From Mercenaria mercenaria (taxonomy: Eukaryota; Mollusca; Bivalvia; Venerida; Veneridae), in the NCBI RefSeq assembly GCF_021730395.1, contig NC_069367.1, positions 17,234,501-17,298,500 of the forward strand: a DNA stretch of 64,000 bases. The letters are read 5' to 3'. Position numbers and translations under genes: made by a program. This document shows, one piece after another, positions 31,868 to 45,256 of this stretch. Each line of letters opens with the position of its first letter. Within the stretch, counting starts at the first letter, position 1. Below the pieces are notes generated by a model. The model searched no databases. It worked only from the letters and a program-made list of their open reading frames with translations, and was not told where the DNA came from.

Positions 31868-33065
31868 TTTCTCATGAGAAGGAACACTTATGGTGAACAT
31901 GTCACACTTGACTGAGCAGGTAATGGATACAAGGGTATCATCAAAGGCATCCAAATTCCAGTAGGGCGCCGCCATTTTGTATTCATGCATATTCATTACA
32001 AAAGCCTCCTTGTCAATGTGTTTTACTCATCTCTAAGTCAATCTTTAGTGAAATACAACTACGTAATAAACAGACCTACTAAAACAATAATTTGGTTTAA
32101 ACTAGAGCTATCTAACTATTAAATCTTACGTGTCATATTGTAGAATCGAGATTAACTAAATGAATATTCATCATCTAAAAATAGACCCCGCCCAAAAATA
32201 CTATTATTCTTCTCTATCTATCTATAAATACTGCATGACACCCTTGCGAGTATTTGCATTCTTTGCTGCTTCCAGAGGTTCTTTTTACGATTTTATTTCA
32301 TACCAAATTTATTATTTTGACATTTTAAGTATTAGCATCAAAACATACTGTACTAATAAAGTTATTCGAGATTTTTCACTTGTCTGTGAACGCTATTGCA
32401 CGATACGTACCATCACCGGATTGCAACATTTCAATTACTTCCCTTGTTTTTATCAAGAACGGTATAATGCATTTCTTCACTTTACTGAGCTATAAATATT
32501 TTGAACTTTGTAATTTCATACCTTTTGATTAATTGTTTTGTAATTTTAAAGTTGTGAACTTTTTGTACGCACTTTTTTCAAATCCATTAGTTTGTTGGTG
32601 CCGACTGATATAAAAGCCCCTTTTCTCCTGGTTTAGTCGTTCTGGAAGTATCCGTTCATGCAATGCAATTACCGGCATTTTGGCAGAACTTTTCTGCCAT
32701 TGTATTGCTAATTAGAAATAGGCAAGCATACGACCAAATTCTGATCTGTGCCACTAGGACAGATGTCGACACTGGTTCTCGAAATTTTGACAGAGTGATG
32801 GTATTCATTACTCATTGTCCGCTGATAATATTTAGGTAGAATCATTCATCTAAAGGTGTTTGTTTATTGTTCTAAGTTGAATAAATGTTTGTGTGAAATA
32901 ACTTTAAGTATTCTTATAATAAATAGATAAGAATGCACGTAAACTAGCAAAAAAACATAGTTCATAATTGTTTTATTAAAGACCCCTTAAAAAGAATATC
33001 TAATATAAGCTAGAAGGAACCTTTTGGTAAGCTAAATCTTGTATGATTATATGATTGAAATCATA
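31868..33065. repeat. Tandem duplication, copy 1 (about 1.2 kb)
   Basis: Starts near GAAGGAACACTTATGGTGAA and runs to GAAGGAACCTTTTGGTAAGC. The same order of sequence follows in copy 2 (33090 onward), which is then split. It includes CCAGTAGGGCGCCGCC, a TATAAAA-like box near 32609-32617 and CCACTAGGACAGATGTCGAC. No frame is conserved between the copies. Confidence 0.85.
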
Positions 33066-33089
33066 GAGTACTCGTTACCACATTTAATG

Positions 33090-33890
33090 TTCCTTCTCAA
33101 AGGAAGGAACACTTCTGGTGAACATTTCACACTTGACTGAGCATGTAATGGATACAAGGGTATCATCAAATGCATCCGAATTCCAGTAGGGCGCCGCCAT
33201 CTCGGACTCATTACCTCATGCATATTCATTACAAATAGCCTCTTTGCCAATGTGTGTTTACGCATCTTTAAGTCAATCTTTAGTGAAATACAACTACGTA
33301 ATTATAGACCTACAAGAAACAATAATATAGTTTAAATCATATAACTCCTAAATATAACATGTCATAATGTAGAATTGAGATTAATTAAATGAATATGCAT
33401 CGTCTAAAAATAGACTCCCGCCCAAAAATATCGTCTGCTAATATTCTTCTGGCCAAATGATCTTTTTACAGATTTTATTTCATATCAGCTATATTATTTT
33501 GATGTTAAGTATTACCATCAAAACATACTGTACTCATAAAGTAATTCGAGATTTTTTCGCTAGTCTGTTAATGCTATTTGCACGCTACGCACCGTCACCG
33601 TATTACAACATTCATTTGTTTTTATCCAGAACTGTATAATGCATTTTTTCACTTTATTAAGCTATAAAATGTTTCGATCTTTGTAATTTCATGCCTTTTG
33701 ATAAATTGTTTTGTAAAAATCAAGGTGTGAACTTTTTATACGCATTTTTTCCAAAGCCATTAGATTGTTGGTGCCGACTTATATATATGCCCTTTTTCTT
33801 CTAGCTTAACTTTTACTGTCCCAGACGGACATATTTCGTTCTGGAGCTTGAAGTATCAATCATGCGATGAAATGAGGGACTTTGGTGAGT
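33090..33890. repeat. Tandem duplication, copy 2, left part
   Basis: Matches 31875-32660 of copy 1 with scattered substitutions and indels (roughly 85-90 percent by eye). It breaks off shortly after TTCTGGAGCTTGAAGTATC, where the LINE begins. Confidence 0.8.
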
Positions 33891-33949
33891 TTCAAATTGT
33901 CTCCGTTATTGAATTATGTCCAAGATAATAAAATTGTAAGTAGGTCCTA

Positions 33950-36830
33950 TCATTTGGAATCTTCTGAAAAGAATGTATGAGAAACAAGTTCCTTACATGA
34001 ATAAACTGTTAAAACAAGCAATCTATAAGAAAAGAATGTTGCAAAACAAATTTAATAAACATAAAACATCTAGTATTTGGGAAAAATTTAGAAAACAAAG
34101 AAATCTTGTCACAAGCCTTAAAAGAAAATCTGTAAATAAGTATTACTTAGATAGATGTGTGGGTGGTTGCAATAATAAGTCTTTTTGGCAAACTGTCAAA
34201 CCCTTTTTAACAAACAAAGGTACAATTATTCAAAAAGATTATAAGATTCTTTCACTTGTTGTAGGTGCAGATGGGAATTTCCGGCCTCGAGGGTAACTGT
34301 TAGGCGGTAACGAGGTTCCTACCGTGTTTTGAATCGAGAAATATACTATCAGGAACAAAGAGGAACTGTCAAGGTATTGGATTTTTATTCCGTTTTTCGA
34401 AATAGAATATAAACAACTACATAAATCTTCTACATATATTTAGTTCGTATTACGTCATTTAAAGCACGAGAGTCATCTTACACCCCGGGGTGTAAGATGG
34501 ATTTTTCCAGCACCGGTAAAAATACAGGAAATCCCCGTCTGGTATGCAAGAAACAATTTTATGTGAAGATGATAAATCAATAAATGACCAAGAACAAATA
34601 TGTGGTATATTTAATAGCTTTTTTGTAAATGTTGCAAAAAATATTGGAGATAACTCAATAAAAATTGATGAAAATCATCCTAGTATTCAGGCTATAAAGA
34701 ACAATGTTCAAAAAGTCAATGTACCTGATCTCGATTTTACTCCTGTAGGTGATGATTTGATTTTAAAGCAAATTGATAAACTATGTATAAAAAAGGCTAC
34801 TGGACATAATAGGATATCATCTAAGCTAGCGAAGATAGCCAAGCCAACTATTGTTGAACCACTTACAAATATTGTTAATAAGTCATTTTCAACATGTATG
34901 TTCCCAGACATGTTATTGAAAATAGCTCAAGTAGCTCCAATTCATAAAAAAGAAAGTATTTTAGCTAAAAGTAAATACCGTCCTGTTAGTATTTTACCTA
35001 TCATTTCTAAAAATTTTGAGCGAGCAATTAATACACAATTGACAGATTTTTTAACAGCCATTTTAACATGTATTTATCGGCTTTTAGACCAGAATACGGC
35101 TGTCAGAGCACTTTAATTAAGGTAATAGAAGACTGGAAAAAAGCACTAGATGATAACAAGTATGTTGCAGCCATTTTAATGGACTTGTCTAAGGATTTCG
35201 ATTGCTTGCCACATGACCTTTTACTACTGAAACTGAAATTTTATGTTGTATCTGAAAATGCATTAAACCTGATTTCAAGTTATTTAACTAACAGAAAACA
35301 AAGTGTTAAAATTGGTAATTTTAGTAGTACTTTCCTGGATGTTTATAAAGGAGTACCTCAAGGATCAATTCTAGGGCTTTTCTGTTTAACATTTTTATTA
35401 ATGATATATTTAACTTTGTATCCAGCTGCGATTTATATAACTATGCTGACGACAATACTCTGTCCTGTATAGATGATTATGTTCAGAATATAATAGATAA
35501 TTTGGAAAAAGACAGCACATCCTTAATTAATTGGTTTTCTGATAATCAAATGAAGGCTAACCCTGACAAGTTCCAGGCTATAGCAATAGGTAAAAAATGT
35601 AAATAAAAGAATATAAGCTTTAATTTGGATGGTAATAAGATAAACTGTGAAGATAATGTAAAACTTCTAGGTGTGACTATTGACTTTAAGCTGAAATTTG
35701 ATATACAAGTAGCAAATATATGTAAAAAAGCTTCTAGACAACTGAATGTATTAAAGAGAATAGGTAAATATTTCTGTAATTTGGGAAAATTAAATATTTA
35801 TTACTCATTTGTTCTTTCAAACTTCAACTATTATCCTCTGACTTCGCATTTTTGCTCTGAAACTAATACTAAAAAACTGGAAAAAAATTCAAGAACGAGC
35901 TCTATGTTTCATTTATGATGATTATTTTTCGGACTATGATTCTCTACGAAGGCTGAGGACAATGGCTCTGGAGGTTTTTAAAATTGTAAACAAACATGGT
36001 CCAGCCTATTTGCATGACTTGGTTAAAATCAAAGAACATTCTTATTCTTTTAGGTACACTAATACAGCAATGTTGCCTCAGGTAAGAACTAAAAGTTACG
36101 GCAGTAGCTCTCTTCGTTCCAGTGCACCAAAGTTATGGAATTCGCTTCCTCAGCATTTTAGGGAGGAGACGAACTTCCATCACTTCAAGAGTATGATTAA
36201 TGCCTGGAACGGTGAGAGCTGCTCCTGTTCGTTTTGCTCATAGTTCCAGTCTTCGTTTTGTTTAGCTTTTCTGTGTGCTTTTTCAGTTTAGCTTGTGTGT
36301 TTTTGTGTGTTTTTTGCTTTAGCTTTCCTTTGCTTTTTTCCCAGCTTTGGTATGATTTAGTATGACCATGTATGTGCTTTTATTTATTTATGTACGCTAG
36401 CAATTTGTAGTTTTAATATTACCATTATTGTAATGGAGCAATTCTTATTGAACCCCTGGGAGAGTAGTGCTAATCAGTTTACCTCAAATCTGATTTGAGG
36501 TAATAGTTGATTTTTTAAAAAAAATCTTAAATATACACAGTTTGTGTCTTTTTCCCCTTGCAGGTTTTATGGGATTTTTTCTTTTTAGAGTAATATTTAG
36601 GCCCTTGGTCAAGATTAGCGCTACCCTCACAGGTCTTAACATGTATTTATATACTCAAATGTATATGCCTACTTTTATGATTAATATATGTGTATAACTC
36701 ATATGATAATCTGCATGTTACTTGTTTTTGTTATGTATGTCGTTAATTAGCTATACATAGCTAATGTTTTCCTGTTTACATATATGCACCCACTTGTATT
36801 GTATTTATTGTATTGTATTGTTATCTTCTG
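33950..36830 (+). mobile_element. L2/CR1-like LINE with (TATTG)n tail
   Basis: Reads KRMLQNKFNKHKTSSIWEKF early, ICGIFNSFFVNVAKNIGDNS, then KKATGHNRISSKLAKIAKP, YRPVSILPIISKNFERAI, ILMDLSKDFDCLPHDLLLLK, KGVPQGSILG, and the C-terminal SYGSSSLRSSAPKLWNSLPQ. Frames change near 35085, 35390 and 35900, and the FADD box appears in another frame (YADDNTLSC near 35440). Moderately decayed. The 3' UTR ends in TATTGTATTGTATTGTT near 36797-36830. A 274-bp inverted-repeat element is inserted at 34268-34541. The whole LINE splits copy 2 of the tandem duplication. Confidence 0.85.
34268..34541. mobile_element. 274-bp MITE inside the LINE
   Basis: Ends CAGATGGGAATTTCC and, inverted, GGAAATCCCCGTCTG (13 of 15 match). 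It contains a perfect 26-bp palindrome at 34474-34499 centred on CCCCGGGG. No transposase. A target duplication was not clear: flanking TGTAGGTG and GTATGCAA differ. It interrupts the LINE reading frame. Confidence 0.7.
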
Positions 36831-37114
36831 ACTTTATCGCTGTTTTGCCTGTGAGATATCTCAGTTCTAATGTACGAGATATCTTGCATTTTTGAAATTT
36901 TGCATTCTTAAATTAAATGTCTGGAATGCCAAAATTAGACACTTGAGTGTTTATAGAATATGTAGTTGAAGGCATTTTAAATCAACAGTCATGATGATCA
37001 ATAACTTAGTTTCATTAACATTATATTGTTACAAATAACATAGCGATAACAACAGAGTAATCCAAATGAAAGGTCCTAGTTACTTTAATAGAGTATGAAA
37101 AGGAGATAACTGAC

Positions 37115-37545
37115 CAAAGTTTCCCATAAAGGGCGTTTGGCAGCACTTTTCTATGTATTGCTATGTGAAACTTTAAATTTACAAAGAGGCAAACATACGG
37201 TCAAAGTCCGATCTGTGCCACTAGGGAGGGTTTCGACAGTGGATTCCCGAGTATTTGATAGAATGATGGTCTTTATTATTTATTGTCCGCTGAAAATATT
37301 TAGGTAGAATCGCTTATCTAAAGGTGTTTGATTATTATTATAAGTTAAATAAATGTGTGTGTGAAATAATTTTAAGTATTTTTAAATAGATAAGAATGCA
37401 CGAAAACTAACAAAACACATTTTTCATAACTGTTTTATTAAACATATGTAACGGGATGCTATAAACAGATCCCTTAAAAAAATATTTAATATACTCTAGA
37501 AGGAACCTTTTGGTTAGCTAAATCTTGTGTAATTAATAGGGAAAC
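37115..37545. repeat. Tandem duplication, copy 2, right part
   Basis: Resumes the order of copy 1 (32680-33065): TTTGGCAGCACTTTTC, then GATCTGTGCCACTAGG, then GTCCGCTGAAAATATTTAGG, ending GAAGGAACCTTTTGGTTAGC. The LINE plus about 290 bp of other sequence separates it from the left part. Confidence 0.8.
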
Positions 37546-37794
37546 GATATAATCGATCCCTGTGCGGTAAAATGAAACTAAATACTATGACATGAAGAAA
37601 TGTGTACTTCCGGTGCGTGCACTCAAGCGTTTAGCTTCGGATTTTCTTTTTAAAGAAGCCGCTTTATCATTGTGTCAATTAGCGTCTTTACAACTTATCG
37701 ATCAGCAACGTTTCGTACATTGTTAACAATGTAATGATTGTTAAGTTGCGCAAAAGAAAAAATTCTAGCATTGTAAACACGACTAATTTCCTAC

Positions 37795-38030
37795 TAGAGA
37801 GGGTCATGTAAACAACAAGCATTATATGGCTAATTTCTGCTAACGTCGTCTTTACGCCGGCAAAATTAAGACGACATTTTCGTCGTCATTTCGTTTTGTT
37901 CTTCATCTTTTCGTTCTGTCGATTTTGCCTGGGAAAATACGAAAAGACGAAGATCCAGGGCAAGAAAACGAAATAACGACAGATACTAGACGCCGATCAC
38001 GGCGTCTTAAATTTGTCGTATTTTCTTTAT
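37795..38030. repeat. Foldback repeat rich in GTCGTC / ACGAAA
   Basis: GTCGTCATTTCGTTTTGTTC (about 37883) is inverted as AAGAAAACGAAATAACGACA (about 37963), and CATCTTTTCG is inverted as CGAAAAGACGAAG. A further hairpin, AGACGCCG-ATCA-CGGCGTCT, lies at 37989-38008. Confidence 0.65.
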
Positions 38031-39530
38031 TTCGATATTTGCATTATATATATTGCAAAGAAATAATGTAAGGAAGCATTATAGTATAACGTAATATTAA
38101 GGTATTAAATGCCTAATAATAATGTTTACAAAATGGCATTTGCTTGGTATATTCTTAAAGGTGACCGTATTTCGCACTGTTTTGCAATTTTTAAACAACT
38201 TTTATCGTGCCATTTTTTTTTTTATAGATTTTGTATAACTTATGGTATCTCCTCAAGCTCAAGTAGAGAAAAATTTCAAAGTGATGACCACTATCCAAAA
38301 CGTTTGCAGAGAACTATTAATTTCAATAAAAGAAACATCAAACTATTGGTAAACAATTATAAAACACAAAATAAAAATGTCAATATCATTTTTTCTAGGG
38401 TGTCTCAAGTAAACGGATTTAATGAGTCAGAATTCTAACTACAACATTAAAAAAATAAGGACGAATCCTATGTTTCTGTTTTGAATTTTGCATACTTCAT
38501 TCAAAAATAACCTTGGGGCAGTCGTAAAACCTATCTAAATTTCGTCCACGATATGTAATCTAAAGAGTGAAAGCAAAACTTTTACCGCATGTAACTCAAT
38601 ATTTTCAAAGATGTGTAACTCTACCCCTTCTGTTTAAGTAGTAAATTCACTTTGAACAGCAAGAAATCGCTTATCAAATTATTTTTTCTTTCCATTTTTG
38701 TACAATAAATCAATTACAAGTGTTGAAAGAAGTAAAAACTTACTAGCAAAAAGGGGGAAAAAATTGGTCCCAGTAGAGCTTGAACCTACGCCCCCATGAG
38801 AATTGCAGTAAAAGTAGGTTTATGGTAGGAATTGAATACTCTTTAAAAAGGAGGTACTCTATTACGTTAAGCTACAGGTAAGATCTATATTCAAACAGAA
38901 AAAGTCCGGTATGGCGGCCTAAATCCAAGATAGCCGCAGTAAAATCATTTTTCCATGAAATGCATACTGTGTGAAAATTACGAAACGTTGCATTGTAGAA
39001 CATATATTTGTATAATGTACTCCTCAAATCATTGTTACACTGACATTTGTTAAATAAATTAACAATGGCCAACAAAATTCAAGTTGGCTATTATAAAATA
39101 TTTTTTCCGGTGCAGTTGGACATATTGTGTGAAAATTGTAAAACGTTGCATGGTATTATATAAATATAAGGGAAAAAATCAATTTTTTTTTTCGTTTTAG
39201 GCTTAAAACGGTGTTTTTAATTTTTTAATTTTTTTTTTTATGGAGGGGGCGGCACCCATATGGGCACCAACACTGGACGGGCACCTGTGCGCCTGAACGT
39301 ATAATGTGAACTTTCCCTTCCTAACTGATTCAACAAATATCAATATGGTTCAATATCAGTCCAAATTTCCATGATATGCTCCAACATTGATTGTATTTGC
39401 CCTTAATCAAATGATTCGTTTTTTTTTCTTTTGGCTTTAGGACAGTGGCTTGAAATATTACACATTTGCTCCATATGAAAATACCATGAAGATGCCATGA
39501 GAGATACTACGTATTCGCCGTACGCTTTCC
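38031..39530. other. Noncoding; possible tRNA-related repeat at 38755-38880
   Basis: On the minus strand, GTAGGTTCAAGCTCTACTGG then GACCAATTTTTT resembles a box B, acceptor end and pol III terminator. An upstream TAGCTTAACG could be a poor box A, some 65 nt further away than in a tRNA. The plus frame at 38109-38438 (109 codons) has no recognisable features. T- and A-runs at about 38212-38223 and 39180-39240. Confidence 0.35.
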
Positions 39531-39532
39531 GT

Positions 39533-42500
39533 TGCAGAAACACAAACAACATACAATAAAATCATGGACATGCCTTGTCCTGGCAGAAACACAAACAACA
39601 TACAATAAAATCATGGACATGCCTTGTCCTGGCAGAAACACAAACAACATACAATAAAATCATGGACATGCCTTGTCCTGACAGATACACAAACAACATA
39701 CAATAAAATCATGGACATGCCTTGTCCTGGCAGATACACAAACAACATACAATAAAATCATGGACAGGCCTTGTCCTGGCAGAAACACAAACAACATACA
39801 ATAAAATCATGGACAGGCCTTGTCCTGGCAGATACACAAACAACATACAATAAAATCATGGACAGGCCTTGTCCTGGCAGAAACACAAACAACATACAAT
39901 AAAATCATGGACAGGCCTTGTCCTGACAGATACACAAACAACATACAATAAAATCATGGACATGCCTTGTCCTGGCAGAAACACAAACAACATACAATAA
40001 AATCATGGACATGCCTTGTCCTTTCAGATACACAAACAACATACAATAAAATCATGGACAGGCCTTGTCCTGGCAGATACACAAACAACATACAATAAAA
40101 TCATGGACAGGCCTTGTCCTGGCAGAAACACAAACAACATACAATAAAATCATGGATATGCCTTGTCCTGGCAGATACACAAACAACATACAATAAAATC
40201 ATGGACAGGCCTTGTCCTGGCAGATACACAAACAACATACAATAAAATCATGGACAGGCCTTGTCCTGGCAGATACACAAACAACATGCAATAAAATCAT
40301 GGACAGGCCTTGTCCTGGCAGATACACAAACAACATGCAATAAAATCATGGACAGGCCTTGTCCGTTGCAGAAACACAAACAACCTGCAATAAAATCATG
40401 GACAGGCCTTGTCCTGGCAGATACACAAACAACATACAATAAAATCATGGACAGGCCTTGTCCTGGCAGAAACACAAACAACATACAATAAAATCATGGA
40501 CAGGCCTTGTCCTGGCAGATACACAAACAACATACAATAAAATCATGGACAGGCCTTGTCCTGGCAGATACACAAACAACATACAATAAAATCATGGACA
40601 GGCCTTGTCCTGGCAGATACACAAACAACATACAATAAAATCATGGACAGGCCTTGTCCTGGCAGATACACAAACAACATACAATAAATCATGGACAGGC
40701 CTTGTCCTGGCAGATACACAAACAACATACAATAAAATCATGGACAGGCCTTGTCCTGGCAGAAACACAAACAACATACAATAAATCATGGACAGGCCTT
40801 GTCCTGGCAGAAACACAAACAACATACAATTAAAATCATGGACAGGCCTTGTCCTGGCAGATACACAAACAACATACAATAAAATCATGGACAGGCCTTG
40901 CCTTGCAGAAACACAAATCAATACAATAAAATCATGGAACAGCTTGTCCTGGCAGATACACAAACAAATACAATAAATCATGGACAGGCTTGTCCTGACA
41001 GATACACAAACAACTACAATAAAATCATGGACAGGCCTTGTCTGGCAGATACACACAACAACATACAATAAAATCATGGAAGCTTGTCCGCAGATACACA
41101 AACAACATACAATAAAATCATGGACAGGCCTTGTCTGGCAGATACACAAACACATACAATTAAAATCATGGACAGCCTTGTCTGGCAGAAACACAAAAAC
41201 ATACAATAAAAATCATGGACATGCTTGTCCGACAGATAACAAACAACATACATAAAATCATGGACATGCCTTGTCCTGGCAGATACACAAACAACATACA
41301 ATAAAATCATGGACAGGCCTTGTCCTGACCAGATACACAACAAACATTCATAAATCATGACAGGCCTTGTCTGGCAGATACACAAACAACATACAATAAA
41401 ATCATGGACAGCCTTGTCTGGCAGATACACAAACAACATTACAATAAAATCATGGACAGGCCTTGTCCTGGCAGATACACAAACAACATACAATAAAATC
41501 ATGGACAGGCTTTGTCCTGGCAGATAAACAAACAACATACAATAAAATCATGGACAGGCCTTGTCCTGCAGATACACAACAACATACAATAAAATCATGG
41601 ACATGCCTTGTCCTGGCAGATACACAAACAACATACAATAAATCATGGACAGGCCTTGTCCTGGCAGAAACACAAACAACATACAATAAATCATGGACAG
41701 GCCTTGTCCTGGCAGAAACACAAACAACATACAATAAAATCATGGACAGGCCTTGTCCTGGCAGATACACAAACAACATACAATAAAATCATGGACAGGC
41801 CTTGTCCTGGCAGATACACAAACAACATACAATAAAATCATGGACAGGCCTTGTCCTGGCAGATACACAAACAACATACAATAAAATCATGGACAGGCCT
41901 TGTCCTGGCAGATACACAAACAACATACAATAAAATCATGGACAGGCCTTGTCCTGGCAGATACACAAACAACATACAATAAAATCATGGACAGGCCTTG
42001 TCCTGGCAGATACACAAACAACATACAATAAAATCATGGACAGGCCTTGTCCTGGCAGAAACACAAACAACATACAATAAAATCATGGACATGCCTTGTC
42101 CTGACAGATACACAAACAACATACAATAAAATCATGGACATGCCTTGTCCTGGCAGATACACAAACAACATACAATAAAATCATGGACAGGCCTTGTCCT
42201 GACAGATACACAAACAACATACAATAAAATCATGGACAGGCCTTGTCCTGGCAGATACACAAACAACATACAATAAAATCATGGACATGCCTTGTCCTGG
42301 CAGATACACAAACAACATACAATAAAATCATGGACATGCCTTGTCCTGGCAGATACACAAACAACATACAATAAAATCATGGACAGGCCTTGTCCTGGCA
42401 GATACACAAACAACATACAATAAAATCATGGACAGGCCTTGTCCTGGCAGATACACAAAAACAACAATAAAATGATGGACAGCCTTGTCCTGGCAGATAC

Positions 42501-43757
42501 ACAAACAACATACAATAAAATCATGGACAGCCTTGTCCTGGCAGATACACAAACAACCTGCAATAAAATCATGGACATGCCTTGTCCTGGCAGATACACA
42601 AACATGGACACGCCTTGTCCTTACAGATACACAAACAGCATACAATAAAATCATGGACACGCCTTGTCCTGACAGATACACAATCAGTATGCAATAAAAT
42701 CATGGACACGCCTTGTCCTGACAGATACACAAACAGCATGAAATAAAATCATGGACACGCCTTGTCCTGACAGATACACAAACAACATACAATAAGATCA
42801 TGGACACGCCTTGTCCTGACAGATACACAAACAGCATGCAATAAAATCATGGACACGCCTTGTCCTGACAGATACACAAACAGCATGCAATAAAATCATG
42901 GACACGCCTTGTCCTGACAGATACACAAACAGCATGCAATAAGATCATGGACACGCCTTGTCCTGACAGATACACAAACAGCATGCAATAAAATCATGGA
43001 CACGCCTTGTCCTGATAGATACACAAACAACATACAATAAAATCATAGACAGACCTTGTCCTGACAGATACACAAACAGCATGCAATAAAATCATGGACA
43101 CGCCTTGTCCTGACAGATACACAAACAACATACAATAAAATCATGGACACGCCTTGTCCTGACAAATACACAAACAGCATACAATAAAATCATGGACACG
43201 CCTTGTCCTGGCAGATACACAAACAACATGCAATAAAATCATGGAAACGCCTTGTCCTGGCAGATACACAAACAACATACAATAACATCATGGACATGCC
43301 TTGTCCTGGAAGATAGACAAACAACAGGACAGATACACAAACAACATGCAATGAAATCATGGACATGCCTTGTCCTGGCAGATATACAAACAACAGGACA
43401 GATACACAAACAACATGCAATGAAATTATGGACATGCCTTGTCCTAGCAGATACACAAACAACATGCAATAAAATCATGGACACGCCTTGTCCTGTGTCC
43501 TGGCAGATACACAAACAACATACAATAAAATCATGGACATGCCTTGTCCTTTCAGATACACAAACATCATACAATAAAATCATGGACACGCCTTGTCCTT
43601 TGTCCTGGCAGATACACAAACAACATACAATAAAAACATGGACATGCCTTGTCCTTTCAGATACACAAACAACATACAATAAAATCATGGACATGCCTTG
43701 TCCTTTCAGATACACAAACAACATACAATAAAATCATGGACATGCCTTGTCCTGGAC
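39533..43757. repeat. 49-bp satellite array
   Basis: Unit ATCATGGACAGGCCTTGTCC, TGGCAGATACACAAACAACA, TACAATAAA: about 86 copies over 4.2 kb. GGACA...TGTCC inside each unit is an inverted pair that can form a hairpin. Three zones are visible: ACAGGCC/ACATGCC units to about 42.6 kb; ACACGCC with ACAGCATGCAATAA units at 42.6-43.25 kb; and units with short extra insertions (CAGGACAGATACACAAACAA, TTTGTCCTGG) to the end. Because 49 is not a multiple of three, all frames on both strands translate into long repetitive peptides. None is a credible gene. Confidence 0.97.
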
Positions 43758-44784
43758 ATACAAGTAGATTTCTAGAGAAAACTGCCTTTCGGTTTCCTAT
43801 CGTAGCAACATTTTAGCGGGCTAAAGCATCTGTCTGTCCACTATTAGCCTTGATAACGCATATGAGTTGTATAGTTTACATTCCCATGAGTCAGGTTTGC
43901 AGGACATTGCAGTGGATGTGTGGTAGTTTCTGGACATATAAGACAAAGTTTAATTGTAATGCCCTCCTTATGTGATAGTGAGCTTACATGTGACATGCTG
44001 ACTTGTTAGTAGAACCTAAGCATTATATAGATGTTTATTTTTCTGACAGTAAATTTCACATTGCAAGCACATATACCGTAGCTAACCACCACTAAAAGCT
44101 AACTATATTATTGTCATTGTTTTATACAGGTATAGGCTATAGTAACGTTTTCCAGTACTGAAACAATATATAACAACAGATGGTTATGGTGTTTACAAAT
44201 TAATGGGTAGTATGTAGCCATACACAGAACAATAAATGCACAATAGTACAAATCAAATACTTGGCAGTCATTCAAATTCATACATTTACAGTTTGTATAC
44301 ATGTTATTGTGCAAATAATGCGCAATATTAAAATGTGTAGTTCACTAGTTGATATATAATTATCTCTCTAAAAATCATGTATTTATTTTAGCAAAAAGTT
44401 CACATGAAATAAATTGGTAAAAGGTAAAAATAAGGTTTTGGAAATTATGTCCTGTTTTTACCTTTAACATTTTAGATACTGCATTTACACACACACACAA
44501 ACAGAGAGAGAGAGGGCGTGGTGGGCGGGGGGGGGGGGGGGGCAATTTTCATTCATAATTTTTGTATGTAAACAAAGGGAAACAGCTTTTATGCATAACT
44601 GTTAAGTATGAAAGAATATCTTAGCTAAGATAATGTGTAATTTCAGTCCAGACAATACGTATATACAATATGGTCTGTATACTTTAGAAAAAACAATCAA
44701 GTGTCAGTAGTGAATTCATAAACTGATTCATAGTGCTGGCGAACTTGGCTGGCCAATATGGTGGCCATAATGGATTTTGTCTCA
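43758..44784. other. Noncoding with simple repeats
   Basis: Contains (AC)n, (AG)n and an uninterrupted G run of about 18 at 44489-44542. No gene recognised. Confidence 0.5.
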
Positions 44785-44785
44785 A

Positions 44786-45256
44786 GGTCACAATAGCCTA
44801 AATAGTTTTCCCTATATATTCTATATAAAACTGACCTTTTTCAAAGAGCTACCAAACATAGCTAGACCCATTTCAGAGAACAAATCCTTATCTCATTTTA
44901 AAGAGTTATGATAAAACTGATATAAAATGAAGAGAAAGTAAGGGTCATGTATTTTCTAAGAGAGATTTCTCTGGTCACATTTACTTACTGTAAACTGACA
45001 TCAAAATCACACTGCTGTGACCTGGAAGTACTACTCATACTAAAATTGAGCTTGACTTCACCAAATATAACCTGCTCTCACATTTTTCCTACCAAAATGT
45101 CAACAATACATCCACAATGAAATTTAAACAAAAACTAGCCTCAATTTAGACCTCTGTTGCCATGCCAAGTGAAAAATTAGTGTTCAAATACCTGGCAGCC
45201 ATTACGCGACTAGACCAGATGGCTCCCACGCTGGTTCCTTTAGTTTAGTTAGGCCT
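44786..45256. repeat. 470-bp direct repeat, copy 1
   Basis: Starts GGTCACAATAGCCTAAATAG and ends GTTTAGTTAGGCCT. The same sequence recurs 977 bp downstream with only a few differences. No open frame spans it. Confidence 0.95.

Noticed and set aside
40248-43731. Long open frames on both strands with repeated LPGQGLSMILLYVVCVS or DRPCPGRYTNN peptides
   Set aside because: They are translations of the 49-bp satellite in all frames. The unit length is not a multiple of three, so the peptides only cycle. No start context, splice sites or unique sequence.
39533-43757. CRISPR array
   Set aside because: Repeats are contiguous with no unique spacers, in a eukaryotic setting. A satellite.
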